Below, one piece after another: positions 42,101-50,449 of a DNA stretch of 64,000 bases. The notes beneath the pieces are model-generated. The model worked only from the letters and a program-made list of their open reading frames with translations. It did no database searches and was not told where the DNA came from. The translations under genes and the position numbers were made by a program. This DNA comes from Liolophura sinensis (taxonomy: Eukaryota > Mollusca > Polyplacophora > Chitonida > Chitonidae): the NCBI RefSeq assembly GCF_032854445.1, contig NC_088302.1, forward strand, positions 42,942,645 through 43,006,644. The letters run 5' to 3'. The first letter of the stretch is position 1; each line of letters starts with the position of its first letter.

Positions 42101-44973
42101 ATCTCATGATATTATTTTTTTCTTTATGTTAGTGAGAACTGAAGAATTTTCATTTTTCTCCTTTGTCTTTTTTTTTCTGTTTTCCTTTATAAAATACAGT
42201 CAAATTACTGAAACACCATGTTCAAGCAGAGGTGCTTTCTCTGATGTCCTCAATAACTAGGTCAGCACTGCTCTCATCTTAGAAGCCATCTCCACAAAAG
42301 TGAAGCATAAAATTCAGCGACAGTCAAATGCCTTTATCAGCCTCAGTGGTGTTTAGATTTATTTCCATGTGTTCACATCTGAGCATAAATCTTGTTGTAC
42401 AACAATGCTACTGTAATTTTGTACACATGTCATGGGGTCAAAATTACCAGCACAACTCAGTAGGCTAGGACCTTAGACAGGAATATCCTGATGGTGCATC
42501 TGCAGGTTACTTAAACTATGAATGATACACTGAAAAAACAAATGTTTATCATTTAAACATATCTTTGCAACAGATAATAAAAGTTAAAATGAATCCAAAG
42601 TTTCAAAAGGCTATAATTTGAACCCTTTTATACATTTTAGGCAATTCATCAACTATTTTGAATGGTAACACGTGCACACACTATAACAACTGCTTACTTT
42701 TAACATGTTCAACATGTACTTATTTTTCAAATACACATCTTTGTTTCATAAATATATTGATTTATTTTATAAATACATGCAGCATTTTATAAATACTCAC
42801 ATTTTTTGTATAAATGCAATAGTTTATGTAGTAAATTGGATGGGTTTATTGCTTAAACAGAGTGACAAAGTTTTCAATGTATATGATAAACATTACAAAG
42901 CGGTCTTATTATGAGTTGTTGGATTAACATGTTTAAGTGTTTAAGTATTAAACATGTTACAATTAAACATTAAGCACATTTATTATCTGTTGCAAAGAGA
43001 TGTTTAAATGTTACACATTTGTTTTTTTCAATGTATAGCAGCCTTCCTGTATCAACAGATCAAGCAGTGGAAGAAATATCCTTCCAGTATGTCCAATTTC
43101 TGAGAAAGCTATTTATCACTTGAACCTTCATCCGCAGTCAACAACTGTATCTGCCATAGGCTACTGCTTTGACTATAATACCTAAAATAACTTTGACATT
43201 AGAGAGCTAGAGTAAATGGAGATACCCTGAATCTGTATCAAGACGAAGTTTCACCAAACTTTTCCTGGGTTGAAACAAATCTAAAAATAAATTTGATGCC
43301 AGTTTAAGATACACTGAATGGTAGTTTTGCAATGAACATAGACATTAATCAGAGGCTGTCTTTCACATTAAATTTATGATAAATACACATACACAAGTAC
43401 AAATGGCCACACATATTTATCATCTTGCCCATGGCTACACCACATCTGTCATACCACATAGAATCTTAATCAGTTCAATCATTAACTTACTTGCTGTCTG
43501 GTGGATAAAGGCCACTCTCACATTTTTCTGTAAACTGTACAACAGAAATAAATTAAAACACATGAAGATTTTGCAGAATATCAAAATTGATATTTGCAAC
43601 CATGAACTACACTCAAAGCTGTTTTATTATATACAGAAAAAAAATCCACATCAGAACAACAAAAAAATAATAATAAAAATGAATGACTTAAGATGAACAA
43701 GGATTGCTTTGCTTGCTTGTTACCAAATCAATATCGGGCTTTCAGATTTGATGATACAAAATTATGGACATTATCTTCTGATGCTGCTTTACGTGGCTCT
43801 CAAGGGCTCATCAGTGCATCTTAACATAGGTGGTATATAGAACCTTGAAAATTAGCAACAAACGATTACCTTAAAAATCCACTGAAATACATATTTTAGG
43901 AAAACAATTTTATTCAATGAATAATCATAACATATAAATCCCAACAAAACAATCAAGAAAACATCACGAAAGGAAGCTAATATCTGACCATAACACATGG
44001 TTTATTTCGTTAAGCGCACTGACATGTCATACTTGAGTGAAACTATTTCCAGGAATTTCTTCACATTTTTTCATGCCTCTATAATGGGCCTCTGGCGATT
44101 CTCTCCAACAGACCTATAATAAAGGTCCTTTATTGCAGATAATTTTAATTACTGTATATACTCATCAATGTTAAAGTTCAATAATACATGCTCATTCTAA
44201 ATAGACCTAGTCTAATTGATGCTTGGGTTTATGTGCCATGCGAAAGTTCAGCATTAAATAATGCATTCAGACTGAATGTGAATGTTCGGGTGACAACCTT
44301 CATACTACATGCACACTGATGCTTTAGGCAACCAAAGCTTTGCTTCCTTTTTAATCTTCAATAATTATTGCAAACAGTGATGCGAATTCAGTTCGTGACA
44401 ATGTCTACAAGGTTTATTGTAAGTGATCCAAGTTGGGAAACCTGGGACGAAATCCCAGTTCGGTCATTCTAAAACTTTAAAACTGGTACATGATACTTGG
44501 TGCTCAGACTGATGCTTGAGGTTAGAGCAAGAAAACAGGACATGTTGGCCCGATGTCGGTGAAATGTGACTGCATAGGTGGGGTGTCATGTCTGATATCT
44601 TCGGCATGATTTTTCAGTGGCGGCAGCACGTTGGCTCACACTGCCACAAGAAGATGCGGTATGAGCACACACTAAAAGACTATTCGTCGTTCTATGACTA
44701 CAGCAGTATTTTAAACTCGAATACCAAGACCTTTGTTGGGTTTACAATCGACTGTTGCTACGATCAAGAATCTTTGTGCAACGGGCCAAGGAATAAAGGC
44801 TTCTGGATTTAACTGTTCATGTAATGACGTACATTAATACTAGACAGAGAAAGATGCCGATTATAGTGCATACATGTACATACCGGCGGGACTTGGGACA
44901 AAACACTTGTCAGCCCAAGAAAACCAATAAACAACACGTCAATTATCATCTTCTTGTTAACACAGTCAACCAT
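25407..44973 (-). CDS. ASAH1: Acid ceramidase (N-acylsphingosine amidohydrolase), complete, 13 exons
   Basis: Thirteen phase-consistent exons give 1,182 bp of coding sequence and 393 aa; as I recall, the human enzyme has 395. The lysosomal enzyme hydrolyses ceramide to sphingosine and fatty acid. It is made as a precursor that cleaves itself, an N-terminal nucleophile hydrolase. A signal peptide ([15 protein letters not shown]) is followed by PPFTEKC, as at the mature alpha-subunit start. Exon 6 carries [11 protein letters not shown] with Cys at residue 143, the expected nucleophile and new N-terminus of the beta subunit. Exon 7 has ARNLDFG (Arg159, Asp162). Exon 11 has TNYDHW (Asn318) and LDDRRTP, the other active-site residues. 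The C-terminus is PCFPW. NAAA is a paralogue, but the length and C-terminal part favour ASAH1. The gene is head to head with the ATOX1-like gene. Confidence 0.94.
25642..25698 (-). CDS. ASAH1: Acid ceramidase exon 12
   Basis: 57 bp, phase 0 to 0, acceptor CTTTGTAG, donor AAG|GTGAGT. It encodes [19 protein letters not shown] (family 'DVLSTKPVLNK'). Confidence 0.92.
25833..26010 (-). mobile_element. SINE fragment, family A, degenerate
   Basis: GATTGATTTGAATGCCACAC then TCAAGAATTTGTCTCACATG and GCCAGAGGAAACTGCAG. It lies in acid ceramidase intron 11. Confidence 0.45.
26022..26190. mobile_element. Two truncated family A SINEs tail-out, acid ceramidase intron 11
   Basis: The left end TTTATTTATTTATTTGATTG reads as a SINE tail on the minus strand. 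The right end AATCAATCAAATAAATAAAT reads as a tail on the plus strand. Between them is one shared ~100-bp core, so the element is bounded by inverted tails. Confidence 0.7.
26835..26999 (-). CDS. ASAH1: Acid ceramidase exon 11; its 5' half is the source of the intron 10 array
   Basis: 165 bp, phase 0 to 0, acceptor GTGTTGTAG, donor AAG|GTAAAT. It encodes [20 protein letters not shown], then [20 protein letters not shown] and [15 protein letters not shown]. The first ~95 bp plus the acceptor are repeated in tandem immediately upstream. Confidence 0.93.
27000..30190 (-). repeat. Exon-derived tandem array in acid ceramidase intron 10 (~31 copies, ~103 bp)
   Basis: Each unit, read on the minus strand, is TTTTGTGTTGTAG (3' splice site) followed by the first ~95 bp of exon 11, through the codons for GCVITRAR...TNYDH, up to the shared CACTG where it joins the next copy. 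Units are 90-111 bp. Variants lack 13 bp in the middle or 4 bp near the end. The copy next to the gene is the working exon at 26999. Read in the exon frame, each unit ends in TAG at its splice site, so splicing to an upstream copy would introduce a stop. Units have no good 5' splice site. Confidence 0.95.
30400..30512 (+). mobile_element. SINE, family A, 5'-truncated, acid ceramidase intron 10
   Basis: GGTCATGGGTTTACCCACTC, AAATATTCTTGAGTAAGGCA, tail AATAAATAAATAAAT. It ends about 25 bp from exon 10. Confidence 0.75.
30537..30703 (-). CDS. ASAH1: Acid ceramidase exon 10
   Basis: 167 bp, phases 1 to 0, acceptor GTCTATAG, donor GAG|GTGAGA. It encodes [20 protein letters not shown] and [15 protein letters not shown], both strongly conserved in acid ceramidase. 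Confidence 0.95.
31250..31304 (-). CDS. ASAH1: Acid ceramidase exon 9
   Basis: 55 bp, phases 0 to 1, acceptor AATTGTAG, donor G|GTATGT. It encodes [18 protein letters not shown] (family 'TLNERF...GG'). Confidence 0.92.
31850..32790. repeat. Minisatellite in acid ceramidase intron 8 (~88-bp unit)
   Basis: At 32,215-32,760 the unit contains AGAAGTTTGTCACAGGTGTT, CCAGAGGTACAAAAGAAGTG and CACTATTGACTTACAGCAGC, about six copies. The left part, 31,850-32,080, is a looser version based on AGAGGTGTGCTAGAGGTACA. A SINE fragment (32,080-32,205) splits the two. The array ends about 45 bp from exon 8. Confidence 0.85.
32080..32205 (-). mobile_element. SINE, family A, internally deleted, acid ceramidase intron 8
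   Basis: Has TACTCAAGAATATATCACTT joined directly to GCAGACCTTCTC and GAACTCACAGTGACCGCATT. The middle of the element is missing. Confidence 0.65.
32834..32978 (-). CDS. ASAH1: Acid ceramidase exon 8
   Basis: 145 bp, phases 2 to 0, acceptor ACATGTAG, donor CCA|GTAATT (weak). It encodes the segment with [20 protein letters not shown] and GVLTGVKP, conserved in the family. Confidence 0.92.
33240..33560. repeat. 33-bp minisatellite in acid ceramidase intron 7 (~9 copies)
   Basis: Unit CCCAAATTCATGAGACATGG then TAAAACTAGTCAG, with variants. The unit length keeps frames open on both strands, so the open frames here are not taken as genes. Confidence 0.9.
33784..33829 (-). CDS. ASAH1: Acid ceramidase exon 7
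   Basis: 46-bp micro-exon, phases 1 to 2, acceptor TTTAAACAG, donor GG|GTGAGT. It encodes [14 protein letters not shown] with the active-site Arg and Asp of 'ARNxDFG'. Confidence 0.92.
34733..34807 (-). CDS. ASAH1: Acid ceramidase exon 6, catalytic cysteine
   Basis: 75 bp, phases 1 to 1, acceptor TTTTTCAG, donor G|GTAGGT. It encodes [20 protein letters not shown] and then QDSS. The Cys of FTFCTS is the self-cleavage site and nucleophile of the family. Confidence 0.95.
35380..35510. repeat. 28-bp tandem repeat in acid ceramidase intron 5
   Basis: About five copies of a unit like GACAGAGTCCCAGTTGAGTG then TCATATGA. It directly precedes the inverted repeat at 35,543. Confidence 0.8.
35543..35857. 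repeat. Long inverted repeat (fold-back) in acid ceramidase intron 5
   Basis: The arms 35543-35652 and 35745-35857 are nearly perfect reverse complements (left arm starts CCAAAGTTCAGTTGATATAT; right arm ends ATATCAACTGAACTTTG). The loop is ~92 bp. The intron transcript could form a ~110-bp hairpin. A fold-back MITE is the likely origin. No target duplication was identified. Confidence 0.9.
36143..36215 (-). CDS. ASAH1: Acid ceramidase exon 5 with predicted GC donor
   Basis: 73 bp, phases 0 to 1, acceptor TTTTGTAG. It encodes [20 protein letters not shown] and then GLPL. The frame and the family match with exon 6 (GLPLG then EVV) require the donor G|GCAAGT, a GC-AG intron. Confidence 0.88.
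36781..36870 (-). CDS. ASAH1: Acid ceramidase exon 4
   Basis: 90 bp, phase 0 to 0, acceptor CTGTCACAG, donor GGG|GTAAGG. It encodes [20 protein letters not shown] and then [10 protein letters not shown]. Confidence 0.85.
36985..37195 (-). mobile_element. SINE, family A, acid ceramidase intron 3
   Basis: TTTATTTATTTAACTAGTGT, TACTCAAGAATAATTTCAC, GACTTTCCAACGTATGACCA. Its head appears to run into the 52-bp minisatellite, which may have started from it (AGGCCATGTGG). Confidence 0.65.
37182..37795. repeat. 52-bp minisatellite in acid ceramidase intron 3 (12 copies)
   Basis: Unit AGGCCATGTGGGCCCTCTCC, ACTCATACATGTATCAGACA, CAAGATACCAAT. Copies alternate between ATGCATG and ATACATG and between GGGCCC and GGACCC. 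This suggests that a 104-bp pair was the amplified unit. Confidence 0.95.
38612..39610. mobile_element. Non-autonomous DNA transposon in acid ceramidase intron 3
   Basis: Terminal inverted repeats CAGGCAGCGAAATTTGG (left) and its near complement at 39594-39610. They are flanked on both sides by CATTTA, a probable 6-bp target duplication. Subterminal motifs based on AACCGAT/ATCGGTTACG occur at both ends. About 1 kb. The interior includes an (AT)n run and no recognisable transposase. Confidence 0.75.
39093..39128. repeat. (AT)n microsatellite
   Basis: About 17 uninterrupted TA dinucleotides inside the DNA transposon of intron 3. Confidence 0.97.
40205..40935. repeat. 98-bp minisatellite in acid ceramidase intron 3
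   Basis: The regular part has period ~98 bp (the anchor GTCGATACCTTGGATGGGGA recurs at about 40,341, 40,439, 40,537). The edges are more degenerate, built on GGATGGGTGGAG. The minus-strand open frame rich in His, Pro and Ser here is a by-product. Confidence 0.9.
40953..41215 (-). mobile_element. SINE, family A, acid ceramidase intron 3
   Basis: TTTGACTGGTGTTTTACGCC, GCATTATGGTGGGAGGAAAC, CAGACCTTCCCACGTACACC and a tRNA-like head near 41,190. It ends about 50 bp from exon 3. Confidence 0.8.
41267..41351 (-). CDS. ASAH1: Acid ceramidase exon 3
   Basis: 85 bp, phases 2 to 0, acceptor GTTTCAG, donor CAG|GTAATG. It encodes [20 protein letters not shown] and then VMKDRGPQ (family 'NLDLP...RW'). 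Confidence 0.9.
42526..43037. mobile_element. MITE with ~57-bp inverted repeats, acid ceramidase intron 2
   Basis: The left end TACACTGAAAAAACAAATG and the complement of the right end TACATTGAAAAAAACAAATG begin long inverted repeats that also share TTTGCAACAGATAATAAA. The ends and the possible TA duplication suggest a Tc1/mariner-type non-autonomous element. About 510 bp, no transposase seen. Confidence 0.75.
43491..43534 (-). CDS. ASAH1: Acid ceramidase exon 2
   Basis: 44 bp, phases 0 to 2, acceptor TTGTACAG, donor AA|GTAAGT. It encodes [14 protein letters not shown], like the family's 'WTEDC...YPP' start of the mature protein. A second AG seven bases inside would shift the frame. Confidence 0.85.
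44884..44973 (-). CDS. ASAH1: Acid ceramidase exon 1, signal peptide
   Basis: 30 codons, starting [20 protein letters not shown] and ending QVPP, phase 0, donor CCG|GTATGT. A second in-frame ATG (residue 9) would give a tighter signal peptide and is an alternative start. Confidence 0.85.
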
Positions 44974-45437
44974 CACGCCACAAAGTCACGTTCACAGCAT
45001 TCCTCACTGGGTCTGCCTCTGTTCAGCTAACTTCCTTTTGCAAAATTGTACTGCGAGAAATCCATGCAGCCGTCAAAACCAGCGCCTCGTGACAAGCTGA
45101 CCTTGACCTTTGCCCTTGAAAATTAGCCTCCGCGCGGAGACGTGATATAAACTCGGTTATTTAGTGCCCTTTATTACGTCTATTCTATTAAATTATTCTA
45201 ATATCTTGCGACGTGTAAATAAAATCATGAAATTGTGACAACATAACAAACTACAAAAAAAAAACACAGCTCACAGAAAAACGCCAAAACTTAACCTTTG
45301 GGTTGCAGAGATTTTTGTTGCCCCTGTGAGGAGATCAGAACCCGGAAACGTATGTTTGCACCCGGAGCCACATGACAGGGTTTAATACTAGCTGGTGTCC
45401 AGTGTGAACACAGTTTTCAAGAGCTTCATCATTCAGC
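44974..45437. promoter_or_regulatory. Bidirectional promoter region between acid ceramidase and ATOX1
   Basis: The start codons of the two divergent genes are about 465 bp apart, so the promoters must be shared or abut. Visible candidate sites are a nuclear-receptor-type element at 45098-45112 (AAAGGTCAAGGTCA on the minus strand, with overlapping half-sites), a metal response element core at 45357-45365, and an E-box CACATG near 45370. No obvious TATA box lies close to either start. The site calls are pattern matches only. Confidence 0.6.
45357..45365 (+). promoter_or_regulatory. Metal response element-like site upstream of ATOX1
   Basis: TGCACCCGG fits the MTF-1 core consensus TGCRCNC with the following GG, 73-81 bp before the ATOX1 start codon. 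Metal control of a copper chaperone would make sense, but a single short match can occur by chance. Confidence 0.35.
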
Positions 45438-45449
45438 ATGTCAGGCCAG
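45438..45449 (+). CDS. ATOX1: ATOX1 exon 1 (12 coding bp)
   Basis: ATG TCA GGC CAG is followed by donor GTAAGA. The coding part is only four codons (MSGQ); the rest of the exon is 5' UTR. Confidence 0.88.
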
Positions 45450-47730
45450 GTAAGAAACTGGGGGGAATAGATCACTGATTATCCACATATTGTAACTCGC
45501 ATCTTCTCATTTTGAAATCCAGTAAATGTTAATGCCCATTCGTGTAAAACTGGTGTTGGGAACACTCACTGACTCAGGCTGGTCAGTGAAGGCCTATAGG
45601 CCTATGCCATTATAGGATATACATGCATGTTGTATATTAATATAGAGAGAATGCCAACATATGTGTGCTGTTTTGTGCAGCTTTAACATCGTGGGAATTA
45701 TAGCTTTATGGGGATATGGTTACATCTACAGCTAGTTCAGTGAAATGAAATATTGAGGTCTGTTTTCAACAACGTCTGATATTCACTTGCCTCAACGTTT
45801 AATTTAATTGAACTAATATATACAGCATGTAGTCAAGGAAGTGGAAAGCACAATTACAAATGTTTACATGGTGAAGGGATTGGTAGTTGAAAACATGTAA
45901 CTCTGATTCAAGTGGTGCCGGCACCACAAGCATGACAAGAGTCAAGGCAAGATCAAACGGAGCTGGAGTACTGGCCAAAAGATATATTTAGCGTTTGATA
46001 TGTTCAAATAAAGAACCGCAAATTCATGTCCACAACAATCACTGGTAGTTGTGTATTGTATTTCTCTACCTGTAGGACTACTGCTAAGAAATATTGCATT
46101 GAAATGTTTGCATTTTGCCACATCTCCTGTTTTTTCTGCCAATTCAGTACTCTTTATTTATGAGTATGGTTCTACACAGATATGGCGAGATATTGTTTTG
46201 GTATTCCACCCTGCCTAATATGCAGATATGGCTGCCAAGAATAAGAACGCAATTCAGATATTGGCTATACTGAAATAAAATTCCTGTGTGTAGAGGAAAT
46301 GAAAAATGTCCTACAACAAATCTCATCAGGTCAGTTTTAATGCTTCCATGATAAATATGTAGAGGCAGTTATTGTATGATACATGTGTATGGTGTACAAA
46401 GTGAGTAGTGTGTATAATGATGTTGTTGTCGTCATCTGTCACAGACATGTTTATATTGTCGTGTGTAATAATGATGGTTATGTTATCCAACATAACTTGA
46501 TGTAGGTGTGAAAATTTGATCTGTTGACAGAAACACAAGTTCGAGATGGAGATGACCTGTGATGGCTGCTCTGGGGCTGCCAGGAGAGTCCTGTCCAAAT
46601 TAGAAGGTGATGATAATGCTTGTGCATTCAAGTTGATTTTAATATTAAACTAGAATTTGGGGCCTCTGTGGCTGAGAGTGGTAGCATGGCAGCAAGGAAC
46701 AATGACTCAGCATTCTCTCACCAATGCGGTCGCTATGAGTTCAAGTCCAGCTCTTGCTGGTTTCCTCTCTGGCCATTTGTAGGAAGCTCTTCCAGCAACC
46801 TGTTGATGGTTGTGGGTTTGCCCTGCACTCTGCCTGGTTTCCTCCCTCTGTAATATATGTTGTCATGGTAGTTACAGCCTGCTCAGTTTGTAATCGATTA
46901 ACTTTGTTGTTAAATTGATAATGCAGTTTCAAAACCAAATTCTTGTATTGTGAAAGTTAAAAATAGTCTTTCTGTGTTGTATCACCTGTGGAAAATGTTA
47001 GGCAATGTTAGTAAACATTAATTTATCTATCACTTGTCTGTGTTCCAGATGCACAAATGACACCTCTTTCCTATAGAAACTTCTCAGGTTGAAAACATGT
47101 TCAGCTCCTCAATTTTCCCCATTGTTTATCTACTCTAAATAACATTTTTGTGAAACTGTTTTCATACAGACACCCATGTTATAGTAAATGTGAGCATGCA
47201 ATTATTGACTGGTCACATTAAGCAGTTGGACTTTTTTTTTTTTTTGCTTTTTTTTGGGTGATAAAAGAATTCAGAAATAAAACATACATTTTTCTTCAAG
47301 TATTTAAATTTCTAACACATGCTCACAAAACAGGTAGATGTAATAATATAGTCTAGAATAATTGGAATATGGATTAATCGTTTGTTTCTTGAAGAAAAAC
47401 AAACAGTTAAACCATGCTCCAACTACATGTGCATGTAAACCTGCTGCATATCTCATACCATGTGCAGTGAACATGTATTAGAAATTCAAATACATGTATC
47501 ATTTTTATAACTTGATTATTCCATGTTTAAAGTCTTGTTTAAGTCTATTAAATGAATATCAGTGCTCAATAAATGTTTTTGGTGTGCATTTTGTCTGTGC
47601 AGGTGTTACAAATATTGAGATAGACATGGAGAAGCAGAGAGTGTACGTTACTTCAGACTTAACATCTGAACAACTCCTGGAGACGCTGAAGAAAACTGGC
47701 AAAACCGTGTCTTATGTGGGAAAAGCGTGA
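45438..47730 (+). CDS. ATOX1: Copper chaperone ATOX1-like, complete, three exons
   Basis: Exons 45438-45449, 46531-46606 and 47603-47730 give 71 aa (the human protein is 68, from memory). ATOX1 is a cytosolic carrier that hands Cu(I) to the copper ATPases of the secretory pathway. The heavy-metal-associated fold shows the copper site MTCDGC (Met12, Cys14, Cys17) and the C-terminal LKKTGKTVSYVGKA, including the loop lysine typical of ATOX1. Introns are in phase 0 and phase 1 with standard GT-AG ends. The gene lies head to head with acid ceramidase. A minisatellite begins at the stop codon, so the 3' UTR is probably repetitive. Confidence in the family is very high; single-domain length excludes the ATPases themselves. 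Confidence 0.96.
46531..46606 (+). CDS. ATOX1: ATOX1 exon 2, copper-binding motif
   Basis: 76 bp, phases 0 to 1, acceptor GTTGACAG, donor G|GTGATG. It encodes KHKFEMEMTCDGCSGAARRV and then LSKLE. The MxCxxC motif is at positions 12-17. Confidence 0.95.
46655..46855 (+). mobile_element. SINE, family A, sense orientation, ATOX1 intron 2
   Basis: Head GGGGCCTCTGTGGCTGAGAG, B-box-like GAGTTCAAGTCCAG, then TGGTTTCCTCTCTGGCC. The 3' end is truncated after TGGTTTCCTCCCTCTG. Confidence 0.8.
47603..47730 (+). CDS. ATOX1: ATOX1 exon 3 and stop
   Basis: 128 bp, acceptor TCTGTGCAG. It encodes VTNIEIDMEKQRVYVTSDLT and then SEQLLETLKKTGKTVSYVGK A, ending in TGA at 47728-47730. Confidence 0.96.
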
Positions 47731-49840
47731 ACTCAGGTACAGGTGTCTGAATTGGGCACTGGTGTGATGGTGTGTGTGTGTGTGAACTCAGGTACAGGCG
47801 AGTTAGCCTTTGTGTGAACTCAGGTACAGGTGTGATGGCCTGTGTGAACTCAGGTACAGGTGCCTGTGAATTGGGCACTTGTGTGATGGTGTGTGTGTGT
47901 GAACTCAGGTATAGGTGAGTTAGCCTGTGTGTGAACTCAGGTACAGGTGTGATGGCCTGTGTGAACTCAGGTACAGGTGCCTGTGAATTGGGCACTTGTG
48001 TGATGGTGTGTGTGTGTGAACTCAGGTATAGGTGAGTTAGCCTGTGTGTGAACTCAGGTACAGGTGTGATGGCCTGTGTGAACTCAGGTACAGGTACCTG
48101 TGCCTGTGAATTGGGCACTGGTGTGATAGTGTGCGTGTGAACTCAGGTACAGGTGTGATGGGCTGTGCGTGAACTCAGTTACATGTGTGATGGCCTGTGT
48201 TTGAACTCAGGTACAGGTGTGATGGCCTATGTGTGATGGCCTGTGTGCAATCTCAGGTACAGGTGTGATGACCTGTGTGTGAACTCAGGTACAGGTGTGA
48301 TGGCCTGCGTGTGAACTCAGGTACATATGTGATGGCCTGTGTGCGATCTCAGGTACAGGTGTGATGACCTGTGTGAGAGCTCAGGTACATATGTGATTGC
48401 CTGTGTGTGAACTCAGGTACATGTGTGATGGCCTGTGTGTGAACTCAGGTTCAGGTGTGATCGCGTGTGTGTGAACTCAGGTACATATGTGATGCCTTTT
48501 GTGTGATCTCGGGTACAGGTGTGGTGATGGTCTGTGTGTGAAATCAGGTACATGTGTGTTGGCCTGTTTGTAAACTCAGGTACAGGTGTGATGGCCTATG
48601 TGTGACCTCAGGCACAGGTGTGATCGCGTGTGCAAGCTTGGGTACAGGTGGGATGGTCTAGCTGTGTGTGAACTCGGGTACAGATGTGATTGTCTGTGTT
48701 TGAACTCAGGTATAGGTGTGATGGTCTGTGTGTGAACTCAGGTACAGATGTGATAGCCTGTGTGTGAATTCAGGTAGAGGTGTGTGAATTCAGGTACAGG
48801 TGTGATGACCTGTGTGTAAACTCAGGTACAGGTCTGATGGCCTGTGTGTGAACTCAGGCACAGTTGTGGTGGCCTGTGTGTGACCTCAGGCACAAATGTG
48901 ATTACCTGTGTGGGAACTCAGGTACATGTGTGATGGCCTGTTTGCAAACTCAGGTACAGGTGTGATTCTCTGTGTGTGAACACACATACAGATGTGATAG
49001 CCCCTGTGTGAACTCAGGTACAGGTCTGATGGCCTGTGTGTGAACTCAGGTACAGGTGTAATGGCCTGTGTGTGACGTCAGGTACAGGTCTGATGGCCTG
49101 TGTGTGACCTCAGGCACAGATGTGATTACCTGTGTGGGAACTCAGGCACAGTTGTCATGGCCTGTGTGTGAACTACGGTAATGGTGTTATGGTTTATGTG
49201 TGAGCTCATGTACAGGTGTGATGGTCTGTGTGTAAATTCAGGTACAGGTGTGATGGTCTGTTTGAGCTCAGGTGCATGTGTAATGGCCTGTGTGTGATCT
49301 CAGGTACAGGTGTAATGGCCTGTGTGTGACCTCAGGTACAGGGGTGATGGCCTGTGTGTGACCTCAGGCACAGGTGTGATGGCCTGTGTGTGACCTCAGG
49401 TGCATGTGTAATGGCCTGTGTGTGATCTCAGGTACTGGTGTGATGGCTTGTGTGTGATCTCAGGTACAGGTGTGATGGCCTGTGTGTAAACTCAGGTACA
49501 GGCGTGATGGCTTGTGTGTGATCTCAGGTACAGGTGTGATGGCCTGTGTGTAAACCCTGGTACAGGTGTGATGGCTTGTGTGTGATCTCAGGTACAGGTG
49601 TGATGGCCTGTATGTGAACTCAGGTAGTGGTATTATGGTTTGTGTGTGAGCTCATGAAACAGGTTTGATGGTCTGTTTGTGAACTCGGGTAAGGTGTGAT
49701 GGTCTGTGTGTGATCTCAGGTACAGGTGTGATGGTCTGTGTGTGAACACACACACAGTTACAGGTGTGATGGCCTGTGTGTGAACTCAGGCACAGGTGTG
49801 ATGGTCTGTGTGTGAACCATGGTACTGGTATGATGACATA
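47727..49840 (+). repeat. Minisatellite starting at the ATOX1 stop codon (~32-bp unit, ~60 degenerate copies)
   Basis: The unit is about GTGTGTGAACTCAGGTACAG followed by GTGTGATGGCCT. The first copy begins inside the last codons (AAAGCGTGAACTCAGGTACA), so the stop TGA is the TGA of the repeat. At 47,740-48,120 there is also a higher-order period of about 120 bp, marked by GTGAATTGGGCACTT. Every unit holds CTCAG|GTACAG, a donor-like site. Confidence 0.92.
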
Positions 49841-50449
49841 TGCATCAACAAAATTAATTGATGGCTGAATTTTTTAATAAGTCATAACATGTGATTAACC
49901 TAAATACACTACTGCCTATTTGTTTAAGCCGCCTACGTGTACATGTGTTAACTCATCAGTTGAACAGGTTTGAATGAAAACCTATTTTGGGCATGGTTAC
50001 ATTTATGTCAATTTATGCCTGTCAGTAAAAATATATAAATTTTTACAAGGTATTTACTAGGTGAAAACTGACATTGCATGTAGATTATAGGTAATAATCA
50101 TTTGCCATCTGATGATGCATTCATTGTACATGTGAATAACTGCATGTCAGATGTAAGGAATAGAAATAAATCAGGTGAAAACTCTGTTCCAGGGTGCTGC
50201 ACAACTGCAGAATGGTCTGACTGATCTACACACCTATACTTGTCATTGTGCCTAAGGGTAGAGGACTGAGAAGAAGCTTACACATAGAACAATGTGTGGG
50301 GGTTAGGAATATCATATATACAGTTTATACATAGATATTACTTTATATTGTCTTGGACATAATTACTACTGTACCTTCTACATGTGTATTAGTGTCAATG
50401 CTTATTGCTTTTAAACAAGTATTTTGTCCTTTTTATAAACCCCGCCATT

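Noticed and set aside
47648-48118. Minus-strand 156-codon frame with VPEFTQAITP repeats
   Set aside because: It lies in the ATOX1 3' minisatellite and overlaps the real ATOX1 exon in antisense.
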